The notes beneath the pieces were generated by a model that was given only the letters and a program-made list of their open reading frames with translations, ran no database searches and was not told the DNA's origin. This document shows positions 9,414 through 19,576 of a stretch of DNA of 64,000 nucleotides, piece after piece. The stretch's first letter is position 1; each line of letters opens with the position of its first letter. The stretch is from CAWAVN01 sp963844315. Lineage in GTDB: Bacteria; Planctomycetota; Planctomycetia; Planctomycetales; Planctomycetaceae. The stretch covers positions 62,001 to 126,000 of the forward strand of contig CAWJOC010000028.1 in NCBI GenBank assembly GCA_963844315.1, given 5' to 3'. A program made the translations under genes and the position numbers.

Positions 9414-11231
9414 TTAGCGGGGATTGGCTTGGCCTTCAATCAGAACGTGCCGTTTCCCCGTTTCCAGAATGCCAAAATCTTCGCTTTTGCCCCCAGGCCA
9501 TTTCACTGTGACGCGAGGCTTTGAATCGGTGGTCCCAAGACCAATGGTCAATCGGCCCTCATCCGAGGAAAGGTATCCCGAGGAACTCACGCGGAACCGC
9601 GTCAACGCACGCTCACCGACTTGGACTGTAATCACGGAACCGATGGCATCACGGTTCGAGTGAACTCCCACCAACTCGATTTGCAGGCTTTTGGACTCTG
9701 GAACCTGAGTTTGATTGTTGAGCAGCACGAGCGCGGAGTTCAAGTGCCCCACGGCCAAATCCAGGCGGCCATCCAGATCATAGTCCGCGACCGCCGAACT
9801 GCGTCCGACGACCGACCGCTGAAAATACGGCCCCGCCTGGTCGGAGACATCCGCGAACCGCTCGCCCGATTGATTGCGGAATAACAAGGCCCTTTGCGCA
9901 AACGGTTCGTTCCGGCCGAGCTTTTCGAGCCGGTCGTGAACGTGTCCGTTCGTCACGAAAATGTCGAGCCAGCCATCATTGTCGTAATCGAACAAATTCG
10001 TGCCGAAACCCAATCGCAAACGGCTCGGACTGCCCAGACCAAATTCCGCCGTCACATCGAGAAACAGACCGCCCCCTTCGTTGCGGTACAGGGTGTTTGT
10101 CTCGTTGAAGTAATTCGTCACGAACAAATCCGGGCGGGCATCGCCATCGACATCCCCGGCGAACACGCCCATGCCGGCTTCCCGTTCCCCGGCCCGGTTG
10201 AGCGCGGTTCCCGAAAGCAGTCCTTCGTTTTTCAGTTGGCCATTCCCTTGATTGACCCACAAATCATTGGGCACGGAATCGTTCGCCACGTAAAGATCCC
10301 CGTCGCTGTCGTCATCCAAATCGGCCGCGACAACGCCCAGCCCCTGCCGAGGTTCCGTTTGAAAAAGCCCCGCCCGCTCGGTCCAATTCGAGAACGTTCC
10401 GTCCCCGTGGTTGCGAAACAACACATCCCGTTTCGCGGGGACGGTGCGGGGATGGCAGGTGATGTGGTAGCGCCGGCCTTGATAGGGGACCGAGCACAAC
10501 TGGTAGTTCTTAAGGTCCAAATCCAGATAGTTGCAAACGAAAAAGATCCAAGTTTCCGTCCGAATCGAGATCCGCCCAGGTGACGGAGGCGCCGAAACTT
10601 GGATCGTCCAGGCCCAATTGAGCCGCCACTTCGCGGAACGTGCCATCGCCGTTATTCTCGAGCAGTCGATTTCGGCCAAACACGGAGACGTAAATATCCG
10701 AAAACCCGTCGCTATTGAAATCGCCGACCCCGACGCCCATCGAATAATCCGCATCGCTTAAGCCAGCGGCTTCGCTCACATCGGTGAACTGTCCCTGCCC
10801 GAGGTTGCGAAAGAGGCGGTCCGAGGTTTTCCCTTGGACCAGGAACTTCTTGTGCTCCGCTTCTGGAAAAGGCGCTCCCTGGGAGGCGAAAAGGTCGGGC
10901 CAGCCGTCGCGGTCGAAATCCACCCAGCCGATCCCGGAGCCAAACGTCAAATGCGTGTGGCGCTCTTCCGTAAACGGTGAGACGTGAACGAACGCAAGGC
11001 CCGAAGCCTGTGTAGCGTCCTGAAAGTTTGGCTGAGCCGCTTCCGCCAGGAGTGGCATGGAGAAGACGAACGCGGCGAAAACTAGTAATCTGTCAATCCA
11101 CGATTGATGGGTTGTGTGCCACTGGCTTTGCCAGTGCTTGAAACGAATGTTGAACAAACTTTCGCACTGGCAGAGCCAGTGGCACACATCAATCAAAGTT
11201 GGACGAGATACTGGGAGGTTTTTCGACATCA
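9414..11231 (-). CDS. CRTAC1-family FG-GAP/ASPIC protein (frameshifted)
   Basis: An exported protein with a signal peptide (RLLVFAAFVFSMPLLAEAAQ), FG-GAP/VCBS repeats such as DFDRDGWPDLFA, DFNSDGFSDIYV, DLDSDGNLDLF, DVDGDARPDLFV and DYDNDGWLDIFV, and a C-terminal ASPIC/UnbV domain ending in VKWPGGKSEDF. One frame break lies near 10545. The N-terminus is uncertain: the ATG at 11231 forces translation through a palindromic repeat (11113-11188), so the natural start is probably just downstream of it. Unlike the paralogue at 5826-8232, this one has no in-frame UGA. A Cys-rich segment (CNYLDLDLKNYQLCSVPYQ) is typical of the family. Confidence 0.75.
11113..11188. repeat. Inverted repeat with GCCACTGGC arms
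   Basis: Two nearly perfect 25-nt arms (TGTGTGCCACTGGCTTTGCC and its complement with one change) enclose about 26 nt. The palindrome lies over the predicted start of the CRTAC1 gene at 9414-11231 and could fold in RNA or act as a REP-type element. Confidence 0.75.
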
Positions 11232-11287
11232 AATTGGGCCGATTCAAAGTGCGGCGAAACGTAAAACGATGGCGATGGGGTGAAGCG

Positions 11288-11321
11288 AAAAGACCCAGCG
11301 CCCCCTTGGGACGCCGGGTCT
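11288..11321 (-). terminator. Rho-independent-like terminator of DUF1559 gene A
   Basis: On the minus strand, downstream of the gene ending at 11470, the sequence GAGACCCGGCGTCCC-loop-GGGCGCTGGGTC is followed by TTTT. The same hairpin follows the paralogue at 12886, showing the terminator was duplicated with the gene. Confidence 0.7.
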
Positions 11322-11415
11322 CTATGTTAGGAATTCCATCAAGTTTTAGAGATTGTCGCACAAGGGGATTTACGTCCCTGGCTTTTGGGGGAATGGACAT
11401 TAAACTTCCATCGAA

Positions 11416-11453
11416 CCCCTCACCCTAACCCTCTCCCCCAAGGGGAGAGGGGA
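11416..11453. repeat. Dispersed CCCTCACCC repeat, single arm
   Basis: CCCCTCACCCTAACCCTCTC followed by a short CCCCAAGGGG hairpin and GAGAGGGGAC matches one arm of the larger inverted repeat at 34493-34612. It lies between the DUF1559 gene and its terminator. Confidence 0.6.
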
Positions 11454-11469
11454 CTTAGGCGACAAGCCC

Positions 11470-12524
11470 TTAGAACTCGACGGTCTTGGATTCGCGGCCC
11501 GACATGGTGCAGGTGGCACGCCACAGGTTGATGTCCACATTCTCACTCAGAAAGTTGACTTTTCCATCCCCGAACAGGATGTGGACGCCTCCCGCATGAG
11601 CGCTCGAGACGCCCCGTCGTCCGTCCGTCGTGTCGGCGAACGAATCATTCCAGTTTACCTGATCGGCACAGGGAACAGTGCCCGCGCCTAAGCAAGCCGC
11701 ATCGTTGGCTGTACCGGTCACGAAGGCGGGGGCGGCGCCTTGGTTTTTGGGTTTGCCGGGATGGGAGGCATTCGGCGGATAATATCCATCCGCGGAGCAC
11801 CAGCCCGATTCCTCCGCCCATTGGCGACAGCGTTGCCCCGTCAGTGAACCGGGTACCCCGTAATTATAAAACAGCGTCGCACGATACACTTCGCCTACAA
11901 CGGCGGTGTTGCTCGTTCCGTCAGTCAAATCCCGGATGTTGGAGCCATTGTAGTTCAAGACTCCGACCGAGGCTTTGATCGTGGCATTTCCGTCTCCGAT
12001 GTCATTGATGCCGTGAAACTGGTCGCTGCCCGCAAATGCCTGGATAATTGGTCGGGGCATTGGTCGTATTAAGGCGGCTATTGTCGCTCGGGCAAACGTA
12101 GCCCGCAAGGTCAGTCGTCAGCAAAGCATCCCGTTGGGCCGCCGTCCCGCCCTGGGGGCCGCAGCCCGTCAGCCCTACGTTCTCGGCGACGCTCTGTTCG
12201 TAGAGAGGAGCCTGATCCATCTGCGGGAGAATCATCACCCGCCAGCTAAATCCCGAGCCATTGATCCAGGCGGGGCAGGGAGCATAAAAATATCCCGCCC
12301 GGAGAACCTTGGCTTGGGGAAACGTGCTGAAGGTTTCGTGGTAATTGTGCAGGGCCAGGCCAATTTGCTTGAGGTTGTTTTTGCAGGTGGACCTGCGGGC
12401 CGCCTCCCGCCTGCTGCACGGCGGGAAGAAGGAGGGCGATCAAGATCGCAATAATCGCAATCACGACCAGCAACTCAATGAGGGTGAACCCCCGGCGTCG
12501 ATAAAACCGAACGAGACCGTGCAT
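11470..12524 (-). CDS. DUF1559 pseudopilin-like secreted protein A (frameshifted)
   Basis: The start ATG at 12524 begins a type IV pilin-like prepilin signal: basic RFYRRRGFTLIELLVVIAII, with the prepilin peptidase site after the Gly and Glu at mature position 5. The body has the DUF1559 hallmarks: VCPSDNSRLNTTN, DGTSNTAVVGE, WCSADGYYPPN and the C-terminal SSAHAGGVHILFGDGKVNFL. Frame breaks near 12410 and 12050 split it into three pieces. It is a close paralogue of the gene at 12886-13928, arranged in tandem. The family is vastly expanded in planctomycetes, with no proven role; it is exported and probably assembled at or outside the cell surface. Confidence 0.85.
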
Positions 12525-12827
12525 AAAGACTCACTCCTTCAAATGTGGGAAAGGAAGTAAAGGAATAAATGCCGCTAATCATTAACCAATAATCCATCAT
12601 ATTCACGAAAAACTTCAAAAATGGCAACAAGAATCCCGTGCAAAAAACCTTTTGTGTTAAAAAAACATTTTGGGCGGAGTGGCGCACATTGAGACTTGGC
12701 GATGGGCATGGCGAGCGTAGTCCAGGCCCTTCGTTCCAAACGCGGCGAAGATCAGCGGCGTTTCGACATCATTTCTCACACACAAAAAGCGCGGGCGATT
12801 ATTACAGGATGACCAGTAAGTAAAATC
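12525..12827. other. Intergenic spacer between tandem DUF1559 genes
   Basis: AT-rich compared with its surroundings, this spacer must carry the promoter of the gene starting at 12524. A GGAGTGAG-type Shine-Dalgarno (minus strand, before the ATG) is shared with the paralogue at 13928. No other structure stands out. Confidence 0.4.
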
Positions 12828-12864
12828 AAAAAGACCCAGCACCCTTTGGGACGCCGGGTCTTTT
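12828..12864 (-). terminator. Rho-independent terminator of DUF1559 gene B
   Basis: The minus-strand sequence AAAAGACCCGGCGTCCC-loop-GGGTGCTGGGTCTTTTT forms a strong hairpin with a T tail 22 bp after the stop at 12886. It is homologous to the hairpin at 11288-11321. Confidence 0.8.
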
Positions 12865-12885
12865 GGAAGGTAGCCCACCAAGTCT

Positions 12886-13928
12886 TTAGAACTCGACGGT
12901 TTTCGTTTCGCGGGCTCCCATGGTGCAGGTGGCGCACCACAGGTTGATGTCCACATTCTCACTCAGGAAGTTGACTTTTCCATCCCCGAACAGGATGTGG
13001 ACGCCTCCCGCATGGGCGCTCGAGACGCCGCGTCGTCCGTTCGTCCGGTCGTTGAACGAGTCGTTCCAGTTCACCTGATCGGCACAGGGAACAGTGCCCG
13101 CGCCTAAGCAAGCCGCATCATTGGCGGCTCCTTCTGAAGCGGCGTTGGCGGGTTTTGGTTTTTGGGTTTGCCGGGATGGGAGGCATTCGGCGGATAATAT
13201 CCATCCGCGGAGCACCAGCCCGATTCTTCTGCCCATTGTCGACAGCGTTGATTCGTCAGCGCAGCGTTCGCCTCGGTGTTCCAGAAGAGCACCCCGCGAT
13301 ACACTTCGCCCACAAAGGCGGTGTTGCTCATTCCGTCAACCACGTCACGGATGCTGGAGCCATTCCAGTTCATGACTCCAACCGTATTCTGATTGGTTGC
13401 TACGTCATTCCAACCGTGAAACTGGTCGCTGCCCGCAATCCCTGGATAATTCGTCGGGGCATTGGTTGTGTTGAGGCGGCTGTTGTCGCTTGGGCAAACG
13501 TAGAACGCAAGGTCAGTCGACAGCAAAGCATCCCGTTGGGCCGCCGTCCCGCCCTGGGGGCCGCAACCCGTCAGGCCCACGTTCTCGGTGACGCTCTGTT
13601 CGTAGAGCGGAGCCTGATCGATCTGTGGGAGAATCATCACCCGCCAGCTAAATCCCGAGCCATTGATCCAGCCCGGACAGGGAGCATAAGAATATCCCGA
13701 CCGGACGACCTTGGCTTGGGGGAATGCGCTGAAGGTTTCGTGGTAATTGTGCAGGGCCAGGCCGATTTGCTTGAGGTTGTTTTTGCAGGTGGACCTGCGG
13801 GCTGCTTCCCGGGCTTGCTGTACTGCGGGAAGGAGCAGTGCAATCAAGATTGCGATAATCGCAATCACGACCAGCAACTCAATGAGGGTAAACCCCCGGC
13901 GTCGATAAAAGCGGGCGAAAACGTGCAT
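12886..13928 (-). CDS. DUF1559 pseudopilin-like secreted protein B (frameshifted)
   Basis: The ATG at 13928 starts a prepilin signal (FYRRRGFTLIELLVVIAII) followed by the long hydrophobic alpha-1 helix with LLPAVQQAREAARRSTCKNN. Further DUF1559 blocks are ALHNYHETFSAFPQAK, VCPSDNSRLNTTN, DGMSNTAFVGEVYRG and the end block HAGGVHILFGDGKVNFLSEN. One frame break near 13150 separates the last 90 residues. It is most similar to the tandem neighbour at 11470-12524, including its SD and terminator, so a recent duplication is likely. Cleavage by a PilD-type peptidase and export are inferred from the signal. Confidence 0.88.
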
Positions 13929-14144
13929 GAAAACTCACTCCTTCAAAAGTGGGAAGGGAAGGAAAAAATGAATCCTGCCAATAAGTTAGGGATAATGTGT
14001 ATATTCACAAAAGCCAATCGACAATTCAACCCGAATGCCTTGCAAAAAAACTCGACTGTCAGAAAAAAACGATTTCGCTAAGACGCGCTGACTCGGATCG
14101 TCTCATGGGGTCTCTCCTGGCCGTTTTCGCCGAATCGGCCCTTG

Positions 14145-16035
14145 TTACTCAGCGGCTGGTTCCTCCGGGGAAACCTCCGACAAGAGTTCGAGTGCCAGGG
14201 CGTGTTTCGGATCCAAATCCAGCGTCAGCCGGCATTCCTCCAGAGCTTCGCTTTTGGCCCCGGTTTCCGCCAGGCAGCGGGCCAAGCGAAAATGAACCTC
14301 CGGCTCCCAGGGACGGCGCAAGGCATCCGTGCGTCGATAGTGCAATTCCCGTTCCAGTTGCCCGGCGTCTTGGTAATGATCTCCCAACGCTTCCGCGAGC
14401 CTTAGCGCCATGTCGTCCAGCGACAGATCCGCAAACACTTGTTGCTCTGACGGGCCAAGTTGTTGGAATTCCTCTTCAATCTCGGCGATGAGATTCGCTT
14501 TATGAACGTTGACGTCGAAGGTCTTCGTCATCGGGAAGACATTCATCAATTGCAGAGCGTAGGACAGTCCCGATAGGCGGTCTTCCGGCAAGATCCCCAG
14601 CAATTGATCCAACTTGGCATCCAATGGGATCTTGGCGGAATCCCAAGTTTCCTCCAGAACCTGTTCCTGAACACAGCGGCCCATAATCCGAGCCAACAGG
14701 CGGTGGCCTTCCAAATTGTAGTGGACGTGCTCGAGAAACAGATCCGAGCCGAGCGGTTTCGGCCCGGTTTCTTCTGCGACTTGCTCGGCGGTATCGAGAA
14801 AGAACACGTCGGGCGGCGCAAATTCGTCGGCGACCTCGCGCACGATGCCCTGAAATGAACCGGGCGCGAAAGCGGCAGCCATCGATGTCGTGCGCCGTCT
14901 CGAAAGCCTGCCGTGCATCGGCATAGCGTTTCAATCCCTCCAGGCACTGTCCTTTGCGGTAATGGAGCAGGGAAGAGTCTGCGGAAACCGCCTGGGCTTT
15001 TTCCAGTTGTTCGAGGGCTTCGGCCCAATCCCCGTTCGCCGAGAGTTGCTCGCCCTGGTGGAAGAATTCGGTAAATCGCTGGCCCTCTTCCGCGTCGAGG
15101 TGTTCGGGGGCCAAAAAGCTCACTGGAGAATGACCGCTCAAATTCGAGGCCACCGTGGTCAGCAGGATGGGAATGCCCGCCGATTTCGCCGTGGCCACCA
15201 TCCGCTGGAGATTTTTCCGATAGTAGTATTCCGCCTTTTGGAATTCCGGGCCATCCAACGCCACGGCAACGCTGTCAGGCAGGGTTTCCAATAGGTGTTT
15301 GTTCTCGATGTTTTTTTTGCGAAACGCATGGGCAAAAAGTTGGAACATCCGAGGCCGGCGAATCTTCAAAGCGAGCGGGTAGAGCGCTTGCGGTTCGACC
15401 GCCGTCGAGGCGACCCCCGCCGGTCCATAGAATTTGTTGTGCCCCGAATGCACGATGATGAGGTCCGGCTTTAAGGCCAAGGACTGTTCGACGATGTCCG
15501 CCACACTGAAACTGTTGATCCCGACGATTCCCGCGTTGATGACCTCGAACCCGAGCGCGTCGTTCTGCTCGTTGAGCAGGACTTCCAATTGGCGGGGAAA
15601 GGCGATTTCCGGCGGATAGGGAAATCCGAGCACCGTCGATGCGCCGACCACGACGATGCGATAGACGCCTTCGGGCCGGGGCAAATCGAATCGTCTCGGT
15701 TCGGGACCGGCCACTTCCTTGCCGTGATAATAAAGTTTTTCCACCCGCGGATTGATTTGATACCTTAACGTTTTCGGGCGGCCCGGCACTTTGATGACGA
15801 GATCCACGTCGGGGCCGATGCCAAAACCGACCAACAATCCCTCAAGCATCACCAACAGCAGCCCCGCGAACAGCACCGCTCCCAAGCGGAAACACCAGGT
15901 CTTGAGCTTCGAGCGGCGGCGCTTCGGCGGCTTGGATGATGAATCGGCGGGCGATGCCGCTTTGGCGGAAGATAGCTCGGCGGAAGCGGAAGAAGTGGTG
16001 CTCTCGCGGCGTCGGCGTTTCTTGGCTCTGGTCAT
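14145..16035 (-). CDS. SGNH-hydrolase-like protein with C-terminal TPRs (frameshifted)
   Basis: The ATG at 16035 overlaps the stop of the cytochrome gene (ATGA), so the two are translationally coupled. A basic N-terminus precedes a transmembrane helix (LGAVLFAGLLLVMLEGLLVG). The SGNH core has block I VVGASTVLGFPYPPEIAFP (Ser in a GAST rather than GDSL context), block III HSGHNKFYG and block V HVHYNLEGH with the catalytic His. TPR-type helices lie inside (LHYRKGQCLEGLKRYADARQ) and at the end (EPEVHFRLARCLAETGAKSE). A frame break near 14885 splits the gene. It may act on an acyl or carbohydrate ester outside the membrane. It is the last gene of a four-gene operon. Confidence 0.75.
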
Positions 16036-17180
16036 TCGTCCTTTCCTATCACCGCGGGGGGATCGCCTTCCCCGCGAACGCGAATCCAGTGGTCATGAAA
16101 GGAGATCGAAGGATGAACCTCGACCCGCGGCATGTGGCACGAAACGCAATCGGCAGCGGGCGAAACCGGACATAAATCCGAATCGGTCCCGGTTTGATGA
16201 CAACTTAAACATTTCCGCTCGTATTCCAAAGGAGTGCGCTTTGAGGCATGTTGATGCGGATCATGGCAGGTGGAGCACACCATTTTTTCCGAACGCTTAA
16301 AGCACTCGGATTGGACGAGTCCCACCGGCTGAAACCGCACGAGTTTCCAATTGTCCCGGCGGATTTCCCGTTCATCGACGTTTTCCTCCCCCCGATGGCA
16401 GCGGGCGCAAATCCGGATTTGATCCTTGGTCCGCCAAGGCCGGGCCTCGAAACCTAAGCCAGCGTTCGCCGGGCCATCGCCTTGCATGGCCTCCGCGTGC
16501 AAAGCGCCAGCGGTGTGGCAACTTTCGCAACCGACATTGGGCAACAAATCGGTCAGTTGGTCCCCTTCTATTCGGAACGACGTTGTATGGCATTCGAAGC
16601 ACTTCTCTAGCGCTTCGCCTTCAATGAACCGTCCGAAATGCTCCGCATCCTGCTGAATGGGCTGGCGGAGTTGTCCGGGCGTGATTCCCGCCTTGTCCTG
16701 GCCGCTGAACCAACTCGCCCGGTGCTCAATCCCCAATGGGGCGATGCCGCCGGGAATCAGCGTCATGAATGTGACGGCGTGCTCTCCCGATCCGAACGCG
16801 AATTGCAGCGGAAACCTCCGTCCCTCAAACTTTCCGGCGATGCCCACCTCCAGGCCCGATTCCGTCGCAACGTATTCCAGGGCGCTATTGCGTTCGGGAT
16901 CCTGAAATTTCAGGCCGTCGAATTGTTCGCGGAATGGGAACTCCTTCGTGGTCCAAAACGTTCGGGAATGGCCGCTGGCCTGATAGTTCTCGTATTGCTC
17001 AACGTGGCATGCGGCGCACTTGGCCGAACCCACAAAGCGGACGGATTCCGCCTGGGGAGAAGGTGGATCGGACGAGGAAGGCGCATCACTCCGCAAGGCC
17101 AGCCAACCTCCCAAGATCAGAAGCAGGACGGCAATGCCCAAGACGAGAGTGGAAGTCGGCAAGCGTTTCGAGGTCTCCAT
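16032..17180 (-). CDS. Seven-heme cytochrome c
   Basis: Intact, 382 residues, with an N-terminal transmembrane anchor (LVLGIAVLLLILGGWLALRS, residues 11-31). Seven CXXCH heme c motifs are visible in order: CAACH, CFECH, CESCH, CARCH, CSTCH, CLSCH and CVSCH, with distal His residues such as SGHSR and DPHQHAS. The layout resembles cytochrome c-554-type and DmsE/OmcA-related multiheme proteins. It probably carries electrons on the outer side of the cytoplasmic membrane. Its stop overlaps the start of the SGNH-TPR gene, and a membrane protein gene lies 70 bp upstream. Redox partners cannot be named. Confidence 0.9.
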   Translation of the reverse strand: METSKRLPTSTLVLGIAVLLLILGGWLALRSDAPSSSDPPSPQAESVRFVGSAKCAACHVEQYENYQASGHSRTFWTTKEFPFREQFDGLKFQDPERNSALEYVATESGLEVGIAGKFEGRRFPLQFAFGSGEHAVTFMTLIPGGIAPLGIEHRASWFSGQDKAGITPGQLRQPIQQDAEHFGRFIEGEALEKCFECHTTSFRIEGDQLTDLLPNVGCESCHTAGALHAEAMQGDGPANAGLGFEARPWRTKDQIRICARCHRGEENVDEREIRRDNWKLVRFQPVGLVQSECFKRSEKMVCSTCHDPHQHASKRTPLEYERKCLSCHQTGTDSDLCPVSPAADCVSCHMPRVEVHPSISFHDHWIRVRGEGDPPAVIGKDE

Positions 17181-17249
17181 GAATCAAGTTTATCCACAGA
17201 GGGAGACACCAACAAGAAGCCCCAGGAAGAGGCCGACGACAACATTCCA

Positions 17250-18371
17250 TCAACGAATGGAAGCCTCTGCGGGACTCACCGGTTGGCTTTCGACGACCCG
17301 GCGGTTGGCATCGCCCCGGCCCAGTTTCCAGATGTAGGCATCCACGATGAAATGGTGAATGTTGATCGCGGCGATGACGAGCAACACGCTCTCGGCCGCT
17401 CCGAATCCGAGCAGTTGATAACCGAAAGGCAGGCAATTGAACAAAGCATAGCCCAATACCAGAGAGACTCCATAAAACCAGAAGGCATGATACAAAGGCC
17501 CGCGATGATTTTCCGCACGGGCCACGCGGTCCTTGACGTGGAAGATCATCACAATCGCCAGATACTGGACGCCATGAAAAATGGTCGTCCACACGAATCC
17601 ATCGATCAGGGGAAAGAGGGTAAACCACACGGCATTCGTCAAAATGGCCATGAGGCTAATCACCGGCATGCGCTGTCGGGAACCCAGCCAAAGTTGGGCG
17701 AAGAACACAAACGGCAAACCGACCGCTAGGATTCCCAGGCCATCCGCCAGCCAGGTCAAACCCAGTCGCCAGTCCAATTCGCTCCAGAGAAGAGATTCCG
17801 GCATGACCCAGTTGGCCACGTGCCTGGAACTCGCCGAGAGCAAGACCTTGAAAAAAGGCAGAACGGCAATCCACCACAAAACACGCTTCTGGAACTGAGT
17901 CAATTGACACCCGGAGCGCACGCAATACACCACCGCGATTCCGTACGCTTGAGCGGCGTAATGAAACGGCGACCAGGCGAGGTACAGCAGGAACACGTAC
18001 CGGCCGACTCGGTCCGCATCCATCATGACGAGCGTCAACACGCAAAGCGTCATCAGGGGGAAGATCATCGTGAGAAACGGCAAGGCGTCCCTTGAACCGG
18101 GTTTGGTGTAGAGCCGGACCGTGGACGCGGCAAAATGCGCGCTGTTGCTGCACAGAATGAGCCAGGGCAGCATCTGGAAATCGAACATCGCCGCCCCGCC
18201 CGTCAGCCAATACACGACGGGAATCATCATCAAGCTGAGGCCCCCGCCGATCAGCAGATAATCGAAGACCGGATGCAGAAAACACCGCCCGAGCAAACCG
18301 CCTCCAGACGCAGGGAGAGCGGAGGGCGTTCTGGCTTGGCTGGAAACCGTCCCCGATTGGACGTGGAGCAC
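17250..18371 (-). CDS. Polytopic membrane protein of unknown function
   Basis: The start is a GTG at 18371, 18 bp after the TPR gene. About ten hydrophobic helices are visible, including YLLIGGGLSLMMIPVVYWL, LPFLTMIFPLMTLCVLTLVM, YVFLLYLAWSPFHYAAQAYG and FVWTTIFHGVQYLAIVMIFH. Conserved-looking histidines lie inside or next to helices (SPFHYAAQA, FHGVQYLA, INIHHFIVDAYIW), which suggests metal or heme binding within the membrane. The family is not recognised. Its place directly before a seven-heme cytochrome makes a quinone or electron-transfer role possible. Confidence 0.75.
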   Translation of the reverse strand: MLHVQSGTVSSQARTPSALPASGGGLLGRCFLHPVFDYLLIGGGLSLMMIPVVYWLTGGAAMFDFQMLPWLILCSNSAHFAASTVRLYTKPGSRDALPFLTMIFPLMTLCVLTLVMMDADRVGRYVFLLYLAWSPFHYAAQAYGIAVVYCVRSGCQLTQFQKRVLWWIAVLPFFKVLLSASSRHVANWVMPESLLWSELDWRLGLTWLADGLGILAVGLPFVFFAQLWLGSRQRMPVISLMAILTNAVWFTLFPLIDGFVWTTIFHGVQYLAIVMIFHVKDRVARAENHRGPLYHAFWFYGVSLVLGYALFNCLPFGYQLLGFGAAESVLLVIAAINIHHFIVDAYIWKLGRGDANRRVVESQPVSPAEASIR

Positions 18372-18388
18372 ACCGAGACCTGTCGTGA

Positions 18389-18982
18389 TTAGAAATTCGT
18401 TGACAAACTTTCCAAGCCGAGGCGGGCGGATTCGGAAGCGGGGTCTAATTCCAGGGCCTTTTGGTAACTGGCGGCCGCCTCGGGAAAACGTCCCAAAGCC
18501 AGCATAATCGCTCCATGCGTGGTTAGCAACGTGGTGTTGTCCGGGTCGAGCAGGACCTCGCGGTTGATGTGGAACAAGGCCTGATCCGGCTTGCCGGTCT
18601 CGAACAAAACCACCGCCAGCCTGCCGTGCAAATCCGAATCGTTGGGTGTATGGCTTAATAGTCCGCGCAGCGCAATCTCCACGCTTTCGACATCGTGGAA
18701 TTGATAAGCGGCGGAGAGCAACTGGAGTTGAGCGGCGGCGTTGTCAAAATCCACTAAGGCGGCCGTCCGGAATTCGGGCAGGGCCTCTTTGTGCTTGTTG
18801 GTTGCCAGCAATTCAAGATGCTGGTCGAGGTATCCGTAGCGAACGTTCGGCAACCGTCCTTCGACTCGAAGGGAATTGACGATCCCGCCCGCGGACAACA
18901 AACCAAATAGCAGAAGACCCAGGAGGAAAACTTGAGTCTTATACCCAGGGTGGGTTGGGAGCGAGGGATGAGAGGAATTCAT
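18389..18982 (-). CDS. Membrane-anchored TPR protein
   Basis: The start chosen is the ATG at 18982, giving MNSSHPSLPTHPGYK, then a transmembrane helix (VFLLGLLLFGLLSAGGIVNS). Four or five TPR units follow, for example LHGRLAVVLFETGKPDQALF and ALGRFPEAAASYQKALELDP. The frame also continues upstream to 19051, but the added residues look unnatural. It is the first gene of the operon with the membrane protein, the multiheme cytochrome and the SGNH-TPR protein, and probably acts as a scaffold for that complex. Confidence 0.75.
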   Translation of the reverse strand: MNSSHPSLPTHPGYKTQVFLLGLLLFGLLSAGGIVNSLRVEGRLPNVRYGYLDQHLELLATNKHKEALPEFRTAALVDFDNAAAQLQLLSAAYQFHDVESVEIALRGLLSHTPNDSDLHGRLAVVLFETGKPDQALFHINREVLLDPDNTTLLTTHGAIMLALGRFPEAAASYQKALELDPASESARLGLESLSTNF

Positions 18983-19110
18983 CGGACCAAAGTCCCTCGA
19001 TTGAAAACAGGTATGTCCGCAGACTTTTTCAGCAAATGGGCAGAGCAACACAAAGGTTGCCCTGCCCAGAAACGACTTGCAGTACTTATCGAGCGGAAAC
19101 CGGAGAGCAT

Positions 19111-19320
19111 TTACTTTGTTTTTGCTGGTGCTGGTGCTCCGCCCTTTAATCGGCGGGCGTATTCTTCTTCGGTGATCCCGGCCTTTTCCAGGTCGCCTTG
19201 AACGTTGGTTCCCTCGGCGGGATTCACCTCATTCTCAGGTGTGGCTGTTTCAGTACCGCCACCACATCCTGCAAATGTGAAACACGCCAACGCGACGATC
19301 AACCAAGCGAATCGGGCCAT
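19111..19320 (-). CDS. Small lipoprotein
   Basis: The ATG at 19320 opens a 69-residue product with a lipoprotein signal: hydrophobic FAWLIVALACFTFAGCGGG, with the lipobox Cys at residue 19 (FAGC). The mature part is short and acidic, ending in a Lys/Pro/Ala tail (GGAPAPAKTK), with a predicted helix ITEEEYARRLK. Short lipoproteins of this kind with a Gly-rich start are common next to DUF1559 and FG-GAP genes in planctomycetes. No function is known. Confidence 0.65.
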   Translation of the reverse strand: MARFAWLIVALACFTFAGCGGGTETATPENEVNPAEGTNVQGDLEKAGITEEEYARRLKGGAPAPAKTK

Positions 19321-19576
19321 TCCCAAGTTCCTTTTCTCGAAGGGTAAAAAAGTAAAAAGCGAATCCTTTCGACAAATCGAAGATGGAAAATCGAGTTTTT
19401 CATCTACCTCATGTTCATTAAACCAACCGCGCGAGAATAATTCAAGTTTTTCAGCACTTTCGACCAGGATGTCAGAGTTTTTCTGTATTCCAAGAGTGCG
19501 ATTCCACTTCCCATACATTCTGGCATGCATTAGGAACCAACAAGCTCGCGAGAATTCTCTTTCGTCGGAGTTATTA

